Below are positions 14,079 through 19,560 of a stretch of DNA of 19,560 bases, piece by piece. Below the pieces are notes generated by a model. That model was not told the origin of the DNA, ran no database searches, and saw nothing but the letters and a program-made list of their open reading frames with translations. Position 1 is the first letter of the stretch. Each line of letters opens with the position of its first letter. Both the position numbers and the translations under genes were made by a program. Source of the stretch: DAOUEH01 sp034430515 (lineage in GTDB: Bacteria; Chloroflexota; Dehalococcoidia; Dehalococcoidales; RBG-16-60-22); the NCBI GenBank assembly GCA_034430515.1, contig DAOUEP010000058.1, positions 1-19,560 of the forward strand, given 5' to 3'.

Positions 14079-15755
14079 CTAGTATTTGGCGTAGGCGGGC
14101 ACCACGTTCTTATACTTGGCGACGAGTTTGTCCCAGTTTTTGGGCAGGTCAATTTTCTGGATTTCCTTCTGGCCGGGGGTGGCCCCGCCGCCGACCAGCT
14201 GGGCGATAAAGGCCCCCGGCCCCCCGCCGACGATGACCTTGATGAAACGGGGGTCGCTTATCACCGGCACCACGCCCTCCTTCGGCAGCAAGTCGATGTT
14301 GGTGCGCGCGAAGGCGAGACCGCCGCTGGCCTGCGCCCGCAGGCTGGCCGCCGGCATCGTCTTGTTGGTAACAATGTACTGCTTGACCTTCTCCTTGGTA
14401 TAGCCTTCGCGGGCCAGGTTGTGGGCGTGCGCCGGCGTGAAGACGATATTATAGCGCATGCCGCGGGGCATGCTGTCCACCACGGAGCCGAGGATTCTCC
14501 CGGCGTCCGAGCCGTAGGGCCAGTGCTGCAAATAGGTCTGCGGGAAGGAGAGCCGGATGGTGCTGTCCTCTTTCTTGAAGCCCATCTCCACGTGGAGCGG
14601 CTCCCAGGGGCTTTCCTCCTCGTTCTCGGCGATGACCATAGTGTACTTCATGGGGTTGCCCATGACGCCCATGTCCTCGATGCCCTTGCGCACCCCGCCG
14701 ATGTTCTTGATGATGAGCCCCATGGCCCGCCCGATGGCGGCGTTGGCGATGTTGCCGGGCGAGAACGCCCCGGAGCCGCTGTTTAAGTTAATCTGGTTAC
14801 GGATAGGGCCGTTGATTATCCAGAACGGCGACCAGGAGCCGGTGCTGAAACCGAAGGTGGTGTAGCCCAGGAAGCCCGGCTCGGACTCCAGCAGGTTGAT
14901 GGTGCCGGCGACGAGCACCGGCAAATAGGTGGGCAGGCAGCCGGCCATGACGGCATTGACGGCGATTTTTTCGATGGTGGCCTTGCCGTCGCGGGACTGG
15001 AGCTTGCCCAGCAGGTGGCCGGGGGGCAGGTCGGTGCCGGTGAGCATCTCGGCCACGGCGGCCTCGGTGGGGGGGATAACGGGCAGGCCGTCCGTCCAGC
15101 CGCGCCGGTAGAAGAAGCGGTTGACCTCCTCCAGGCTACCCTTGAAGATAATCCGGGCCGGCTTCTCCGGCTCTCTGGCCTGGGGGGACTTCTCCTCGGC
15201 GGTGAGGGGGCGGGTCAGCGCGGCGATGATTTCGTCCAGCGCGCCGTCGATGCCGGCCTCGATGTCGGCCGTGATGCTGGACTCGCAGGGGACGGCGGTG
15301 GGGATAACCCTCAGGCCGGGGATACCCCTGGCGCGCGAGGCCGACTCGGCGTCGTTGGCAAAACCGTTATTGACCAGCGTGACGGTGGGCTTTCCCCTGT
15401 CCTCTATATCTACGGCGTCGTACACAAGGTACTTGGTGCACGACCCTCAGTCGCCGTAGGAGGAGATGACGGCGTCCACCCCCTTAAGCCACGCCTCGAA
15501 CTCTTTTTTACGCCCCTGCGCCACCAGCGTCTCGTTGGGCTTGAGGTTATCGAACCAGGAGAGACTGGTGCTGGGAAACCTCTCCTTGAGCCTGGCTTCA
15601 AGCACCTGGAGCGACGGCTCGGCGGCGCGCTTGGAGTTGCGCAGCAGGCCTATCGTCCTGTCTTCCAGGCTTTCCGGGAAGGGATTAATCCCCCGCGGCG
15701 CGACCGGGTCGGCCTCCGCCCAGGGGCTGAGTACTTCGTAGACACCATCTGGCAT
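14079..15755 (-). CDS. UGSC-family selenoprotein, copy 2 (in-frame TGA = Sec103)
   Basis: The first gene of the operon, 558 residues when the TGA at 15449-15447 is read as selenocysteine, the same length as copy 1. The frame is otherwise open: 102 codons, TGA, then 455 codons. The junction reads SYGD-U-GSCTKYLVYDA, an exact UGSC motif (Sec103, C106). The same two parts are present: a UGSC domain to about 195 with N-terminal VYEVLSPWAEADP, then the RRGWTDGLPVIPPTEAAV domain to the end. The C-terminal domain has NAVMAGCLPTYLPVLVAG, 'GNIANAAIGRAMGLIIKN', SPWEPLHVEMGF and a terminal 'NWDKLVAKYKNVVPAYAKY'. The ATG at 15755 follows AAAGGAG. A TTGACA-17-TAAACT promoter lies upstream. No signal peptide is seen, so it is probably cytoplasmic. 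UGSC proteins are predicted redox proteins of unknown substrate; SelA/B/C/D are not in this window. Confidence 0.87.
15417..15444 (-). promoter_or_regulatory. Candidate bacterial SECIS hairpin, copy 2
   Basis: Beginning at the third base after the TGA, GUCGUGCAC pairs with GUGUACGAC at all nine positions (one G-U) around the 10-base loop CAAGUACCUU, which holds a GU and can close as AAG-UAC-CUU. This matches the size and spacing of bacterial SECIS elements, whose apical loop sits roughly 16-24 bases after UGA. Confidence 0.68.
15447..15449 (-). other. Selenocysteine (TGA) codon of UGSC copy 2
   Basis: In-frame TGA between TAC GGC GAC and GGG TCG TGC ACC AAG, giving the exact U-G-S-C motif. 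TGA is a normal stop elsewhere in the window, so this is recoding rather than a variant code. Confidence 0.88.
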
Positions 15756-15818
15756 AGGTCATTCTCCTTTCGGGACTTATCCGGGAATTTTGCGGTAAGA
15801 CCGGGTAGTTTTGCGCCG

Positions 15819-15847
15819 AGTTTAGCACCATCCCCACCGGATGTCAA
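15819..15847 (-). promoter_or_regulatory. Promoter of the UGSC selenoprotein operon
   Basis: On the minus strand TTGACA (15847-15842), a 17-base spacer and TAAACT (15824-15819). The transcript would start near 15812, leaving a leader of about 57 bases before the ATG at 15755. Confidence 0.7.
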
Positions 15848-15866
15848 TTTAGCGGGCGGGGCACGA

Positions 15867-15895
15867 TTGCTTTTGGGCCACCCCTTGCCTATAAT
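15867..15895 (+). promoter_or_regulatory. Promoter of the A22 protease gene (near-leaderless)
   Basis: TTGCTT (15867-15872), a 17-base spacer and a perfect TATAAT (15890-15895). The ATG at 15907 is only 11 bases after the -10, so transcription should start at or a few bases before the start codon. No Shine-Dalgarno is present, consistent with a leaderless mRNA. Confidence 0.6.
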
Positions 15896-15906
15896 TAACC
15901 CAGACG

Positions 15907-16764
15907 ATGAAAATCAGGCTCAGTCCCTTCCTCTGGAGCGCCCTCGTTATGGCGCTGGCGCTGACGCTGACGCTCTACGTAGCCTCGCGGCAGCAGGCCT
16001 TCGTGGAGGAGCAGAACATCCCCTCGCCGGACGTGGCGCTGACGCCGGTGGTGCTCTATTTCTTCGGCGTGGTGGCGGTCGTCGCTATCGTCCTCTTCTT
16101 CATCCCGGTACGCTGGCTCAAGTGGGTCTTCCGGGGACTCTTCACCCTGATGTACGCCTGGGGGGTCTTTATCATTACCGCCCTGACGCTGCCGGTGGCG
16201 GCCGCCTACGCCCTCGCGGCGGTCGGCGGGCTGGCCTGGCTCTTCTGGGCGCGGGTCTGGCTGCACGACTTGTTATTGCTGGTGGCGCTGGCGGCGGCGG
16301 GCTCGGTCTTCGGCTATATCTTCTCGCCGTGGACGTTCATGATTTTCATGCTCGTCATCGCCGTCTACGACTTATTGGCGGTGCGTTTCGGCTTTATGGT
16401 CTGGATGGCCGACAAGCTCTCCGAGACGGTGGCCCTGCCGGCCTTTATCTTCCCGCGGCGCTGGCGCGACTGGCTGATGGGGCTTGGAGTGGTGCGGGTG
16501 GGGGAGCTCAAGGAGCAGGCGGCTGAAGAGCGCGAGTATTCCGTGCTGGGCGGCGGCGATATCGGCTTCCCGCTGATGCTCTCGGTGTCGGTCTTTTTCG
16601 TCGGGGGGCTGGGGGACGGTATCGTGGTGGGGGTGTTTGCTCTGGCGGGCCTGATGGGGGCCTTTCTCATCCAGGCGCTCTGGCTCAAGGGCAAGCCGGT
16701 GCCGGCGCTGCCGCCCATCGCCGGGCTGGCTCTGGTGGGCTTTCTGATAGCGACCTATACCTAG
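15907..16764 (+). CDS. Presenilin/signal peptide peptidase-like (A22) intramembrane aspartyl protease
   Basis: A 285-residue protein with nine likely membrane helices. It carries all three A22 motifs in order and spacing: Y154-D155 in VIAVYDLLAV (helix 6), GGGD (215-218) in VLGGGDIGFPLML (helix 7), and PAL (266-268) in PVPALPPIAG (helix 9). D155 and D218 are the expected catalytic pair. A hydrophilic loop (about 182-212) lies between helices 6 and 7. These enzymes cut transmembrane segments or signal-peptide remnants. Small homologues are common in archaea and occur sporadically in bacteria. The start at 15907 lacks a ribosome site but sits just after a -10 box. The gene diverges from the selenoprotein operon across 151 bases. 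Its substrates are unknown. Confidence 0.87.
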   Translation: MKIRLSPFLWSALVMALALTLTLYVASRQQAFVEEQNIPSPDVALTPVVLYFFGVVAVVAIVLFFIPVRWLKWVFRGLFTLMYAWGVFIITALTLPVAAAYALAAVGGLAWLFWARVWLHDLLLLVALAAAGSVFGYIFSPWTFMIFMLVIAVYDLLAVRFGFMVWMADKLSETVALPAFIFPRRWRDWLMGLGVVRVGELKEQAAEEREYSVLGGGDIGFPLMLSVSVFFVGGLGDGIVVGVFALAGLMGAFLIQALWLKGKPVPALPPIAGLALVGFLIATYT

Positions 16765-16769
16765 GACAG

Positions 16770-17089
16770 CCCCACCCCAAGATTTTCTTTCCCACCCAGC
16801 CCGCCCTGTGGCATTCTGCCACTACTCGCCGGGGTTTTCCCCACCCCTCCCCCTGGGAAAATCCTCCTTAATCCCCCTTTACGAAAGGGGGACAAACGAA
16901 TGGGTTGCCGGCGATGGTTCTCAAGGTAAATACCGTCGTCTCCCTTTCATAAAGGGAGAGTGAGAAGGATTTCGGGGCAATGGGGTGGGGAAACCTAAGG
17001 GCTAAGCGGCGGATGCCGCGAGGGCAGTTTACCCGCCGGAGCTTTAGCGCAGGCGGGGCCTGGGTGGGAAAGAAAATTCCGGGGTGGGG
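16770..17089. mobile_element. MITE-like palindromic element (about 320 bp)
   Basis: The space between two convergent genes is filled by an imperfect palindrome. Outer terminal inverted repeats (16770-16805 and 17052-17089) share CCCCACCCC and TTTTCTTTCCCACCCAG on opposite strands. Inside, GGTTTTCCCCACCCC on the left and its counterpart GGTTTCCCCACCCC on the right repeat the symmetry. Each arm has its own hairpin: CCCCCTTT/AAAGGGGG (16873-16880/16884-16891) and TCTCCCTTT/AAAGGGAGA (16939-16947/16951-16959). There is no ORF of note and no clear target-site duplication. It starts 5 bases after one stop and ends 4 bases before the other, so it may also end transcription from both sides. A related partial copy lies at 12213-12386. 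Confidence 0.6.
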
Positions 17090-17093
17090 TGGT

Positions 17094-18902
17094 TTAGCCT
17101 TCCAATAAGTCCGGAGCGCTCAGGGTCTCGTACATGTGGGCGTAGAGCCCGCCCCTGGCCAGAAGCTCCTGATGCGAGCCTTCCTCCACGATGTTGCCGT
17201 GCTCCAGCACGATGATGCGGTCGGCGCCGGTCACCGTGGAGAGGCGGTGGGCGATGGTGAGGCAGGTGCGCCCCTGGGTGAGCTTGCGCAGCGCCCGCTG
17301 CATGATGCGCTCCGTATTGGTGTCCACGTTGGAGGTGGCCTCGTCCAGAATCAGGATGGCCGGGTCGGCCAGGATGGCGCGCGCCAGGCAGATAAGCTGG
17401 CGCTGGCCGGCGCTGAGGCTGCCGCCGCGCTGGCCTACCGGGGCGTCGTAGCCGTCCTTGAGGCGGCTGATGAAGGGGTGCGCCCCCACCGTCTTGGCCA
17501 CGGCGACGACCTCGTCGCGGGTGGCGTCCGGGCGGGCGTACTTGATATTCTCGGCGATGCTGCCGGAGAAGATGATGGGGTTCTGCGGGACGATGCCGAT
17601 TTGCCGCCGCAGCGACTCCTGCGTCACGTCGCGCACGTCGTGGCCGTCCACGGTGACCTCGCCCTTATTCACCTCGTAGAAGCGGGCGATGAGGCTCACC
17701 AGGCTGCTCTTTCCGGAGCCCGTCTGCCCCACGATGGCCACCGTCTCGCCGGGGCGGATGGCCAGGTTGATGTGGTGCAGCACCTCGGTGTCCGGCTCGT
17801 AGCTGAAGCCGACATCCTTGAATTCGATGTTCCCCTTTACCGGCGGCAGCTCGGCGGCGCCGGGGCGGTCTTTAATCTCCTCCTCCACGTCCAGTATCTC
17901 GAAGATGCGCGCCCCGGAGGCCATGGCCCGCTGCAGCTCGGTATACTGCATGGAGAGCTCCAGCACCGGCTCGAAGAAGCGCTGCACGTAGAGGAGGAAG
18001 CTCACCAGGATGCCGATGGTCATCACCCCGTCGAGCACCTGAAAGCCGCCGACGATGATGACGATGGCGAAGGCGGCGCCGGTGAGGATATTGACCATGG
18101 GCATGATGAGCGCCTCCAGTCGCACGGCGGTGATGTTGGCGTCCAGGTGGGCGCGGTTGACCTCGTCGAACTGCTCCATGTTCTCGCCCTCGCGCGAGAG
18201 GCTCTGCACGACGCGCACGCCGGACATATCCTCCTGGAGCTGCGAGTTGACCGTGGCGATGGCCCGCCGCACCTTGATGAAGGCCCGCCGGGCGTACTTC
18301 TGCCAGACGTAAATCAGTACCGCCAGCACCGGCACCACGGTGAGGGTGAGCAGGGCCAGGCGGGGATTGCGCGTAATCATGATGACGGCGATGCCTACCA
18401 GGGTCAGCACGCTGGTCAGGAGCGCCAGCATGCCCTGGGTGACCAGCTCCTGGAGCTGCTCCACGTCGTTCTGAACGCGGGACATCAGCTTGCCCACCTG
18501 GTTGCGGTCGAAGAAGCTCAGCGAGAGTCGCATCAGGTGGCCGAAGATTTCCGTCCGCATGCGGTAGATAACCGACTGGCCGGCGTAGGCCAAAAACAGG
18601 TTCTCCAGGTACTGGCCGCCCCACATCCCCACCGCCACCGCGGCCAGCATAATAAGGATGGTGCCGAGCCGGCCGAAGTCACTCTGCACGATATAGTCCG
18701 TGGCCTGGCCGACCAGATAAGGCAAGGCCAGGGTGGTGAGGGTGCGGATGAGCATACCGATGGCGCCGACAGTGATTTTACCCTTGACCGGCGCCAGGTA
18801 GCGGGGCAGCCGCGCGATGACGCGACTGTCGTAGACCTTGCCCAGCACCTCTTCGTCAACGCCGCCGTGGCCGTGATGGTGCATCCCTCCGCCGTGAAAC
18901 AT
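17094..18902 (-). CDS. ABC exporter half-transporter, TM288-like subunit
   Basis: A 602-residue type IV ABC exporter subunit with a six-helix membrane domain (about 40-325) and an ATPase domain (about 358-595). Walker A is GQTGSGKS (392-399), Q-loop VPQNP (438-442), signature LSAGQ (496-500, degenerate from LSGGQ), Walker B ILILDE with catalytic E521, D-loop NVD, and switch H552. A degenerate signature with an intact glutamate is what the TM288-type half of a heterodimer looks like. The partner immediately upstream has the reverse pattern. The N-terminus has a His/Gly-rich stretch (GGGMHHHGHGG) before the first helix. The gene starts 2 bases after the partner's stop. Such pairs export drugs, lipids or peptides; the substrate is unknown. 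Confidence 0.93.
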   Translation of the reverse strand: MFHGGGMHHHGHGGVDEEVLGKVYDSRVIARLPRYLAPVKGKITVGAIGMLIRTLTTLALPYLVGQATDYIVQSDFGRLGTILIMLAAVAVGMWGGQYLENLFLAYAGQSVIYRMRTEIFGHLMRLSLSFFDRNQVGKLMSRVQNDVEQLQELVTQGMLALLTSVLTLVGIAVIMITRNPRLALLTLTVVPVLAVLIYVWQKYARRAFIKVRRAIATVNSQLQEDMSGVRVVQSLSREGENMEQFDEVNRAHLDANITAVRLEALIMPMVNILTGAAFAIVIIVGGFQVLDGVMTIGILVSFLLYVQRFFEPVLELSMQYTELQRAMASGARIFEILDVEEEIKDRPGAAELPPVKGNIEFKDVGFSYEPDTEVLHHINLAIRPGETVAIVGQTGSGKSSLVSLIARFYEVNKGEVTVDGHDVRDVTQESLRRQIGIVPQNPIIFSGSIAENIKYARPDATRDEVVAVAKTVGAHPFISRLKDGYDAPVGQRGGSLSAGQRQLICLARAILADPAILILDEATSNVDTNTERIMQRALRKLTQGRTCLTIAHRLSTVTGADRIIVLEHGNIVEEGSHQELLARGGLYAHMYETLSAPDLLEG

Positions 18903-18904
18903 GG

Positions 18905-19560
18905 CTAGTCCGCGTCCTCCTGCTGCTGTAGCAGCTGCGATTCGTAAGTCTCCCGGTAAAGGCCGTTACTGGCCATCAGCTCGTCGTGGGTGCCGCTCTC
19001 CACCAGCTCGCCGTCCTTGAGCATCAGGATGAGGTCGGCGTTGCGGATGATGGGGATGCGGTGAGTGATAATAAAGGTCGTCCGCCCCTTGATGAGCCGG
19101 TCCAGGGCGCGGCGGATGAGCCGCTCCGTCTCGGCGTCGACGCTGGCGGTGGAGTCGTCGAGGATGAGAATGGCCGGGTTTACCAGCAAAGTACGGGCGA
19201 TGGAGAGGCGCTGCTTCTCCCCGCCGGAGAGGGTATCGCCGCGCTCGCCCACCCAGGTATCGTAGCCCTCGGGCAGGGCGGCGATGAAGTCGTGCAGGTA
19301 GGCGGCCTTGGCGACGTCGACGATTTTATCCAGGCTGGCGTCGACGGCGCCGTAGGCGATGTTCTCGCGGATGGTGGCCGAGAACAGGAAGACGTCCTGC
19401 TGCGCGGCGACCACGTTCTTGCGCAACGAGGCCAGCGTCACGTCGCGGATATCGGTGCCGTCGACGAGGATTTTCCCCTCGCTGACGTCGTAGAAGCGGG
19501 CCAGCAGGTTGGCGATGGTGCTCTTGCCGCTGCCGGAGCCGCCCAGCAGGGCCACCAGCT
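18905..19560 (-). CDS. ABC exporter half-transporter, TM287-like subunit (partial)
   Basis: Only the last 218 codons, the ATPase domain, are inside the window; the membrane domain lies beyond the right edge. Walker A is GGSGSGKST, the signature is canonical (LSGGEKQ) and the Walker B end reads ILILDDSTASVD, with Asp where the catalytic Glu should be. The switch histidine is kept (THRIPII). A Glu-to-Asp Walker B with a good signature marks the degenerate-site subunit of heterodimeric exporters such as TM287/TM288. It ends TAG-CC-ATG into the next gene, so the two are translated together. The valine just before Walker A is encoded by GTG and is not the start. Confidence 0.92.
   Translation of the reverse strand, partial: LVALLGGSGSGKSTIANLLARFYDVSEGKILVDGTDIRDVTLASLRKNVVAAQQDVFLFSATIRENIAYGAVDASLDKIVDVAKAAYLHDFIAALPEGYDTWVGERGDTLSGGEKQRLSIARTLLVNPAILILDDSTASVDAETERLIRRALDRLIKGRTTFIITHRIPIIRNADLILMLKDGELVESGTHDELMASNGLYRETYESQLLQQQEDAD

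Noticed and set aside
12730..14082. Plus-strand open frame of 450 codons opposite UGSC copy 1
   Set aside because: Gly/Asp/Val-rich antisense shadow. The minus strand encodes conserved motifs shared with the paralogue.
12290..16960. CRISPR array
   Set aside because: The repeated hairpin words are palindromic elements without regularly spaced identical repeats and unique spacers.
17136..18908. Plus-strand open frame of 590 codons opposite the ABC gene
   Set aside because: The minus strand carries every ABC motif; the plus-strand translation is His/Asp-rich shadow.
1..19560. Variant genetic code with TGA read as an amino acid throughout
   Set aside because: TGA ends dnaN and the marR-type gene at the expected family length, so recoding is local to the UGSC genes.
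1..19560. tRNA or rRNA genes
   Set aside because: No cloverleaf with a T-loop GGTTCGAATCC-like segment and no rRNA-like sequence was seen on either strand. GGTTCGTGCAACC at 6326-6338 is a small hairpin only.

Overview
The window is GC-rich bacterial chromosome, roughly 60% GC or more by eye. Genes are tightly packed and several promoters are close to the sigma-70 consensus. TGA is used as an ordinary stop (dnaN and the marR-type gene end in it), so the genetic code is standard. The gene mix includes tandem UGSC selenoproteins, a bacterial presenilin-type protease, a MoxR/DUF58/DUF4129 cluster and a TM287/288-type ABC pair. This would fit a Chloroflexota (Dehalococcoidia-like) genome, but that placement is inference and no marker here proves it.

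Layout. 1-269: 3' end of dnaN. 420-2653 (+): an SDR dehydrogenase and an Old Yellow Enzyme-family flavin oxidoreductase, probably one redox unit. 2650-6060 (-): a CPBP membrane protease, then an RND/MMPL exporter whose start overlaps the stop of a MarR-type regulator, read from a perfect TTGACA-17-TATAAT promoter. 6129-7274 (+): a divergent promoter, a long structured leader with a small Arg-rich ORF overlapping an intrinsic terminator, then a modA-type molybdate/tungstate-binding protein without its permease and ATPase. 7336-11037 (-): MoxR ATPase, DUF58 protein and DUF4129 membrane protein in one operon. 11085-12125 (-): a CNNM/CBS membrane protein with its own promoter. 12213-12386: a hairpin-rich repeat. 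12385-15755 (-): two tandem paralogues, each exactly 558 residues, each interrupted by one in-frame TGA in a UG(S/A)C motif. 15907-16764 (+): a divergently transcribed presenilin/SPP-type (A22) intramembrane aspartyl protease, probably on a near-leaderless mRNA. 16770-17089: a palindromic MITE-like element filling a convergent intergenic space. 17094-19560 (-): a heterodimeric ABC exporter pair, the upstream gene cut by the window edge.

The main point is the selenoprotein operon. Conventional gene calling would split it into four genes, two short N-terminal fragments and two larger proteins with false GTG starts. In-frame TGA, conserved flanks and a hairpin directly after each TGA argue for two full-length selenocysteine proteins of the UGSC family, each fused to a long C-terminal domain of unknown function. 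The second most interesting region is the modA leader, where a riboswitch-like fold, a strong-SD mini-ORF and a terminator overlap.
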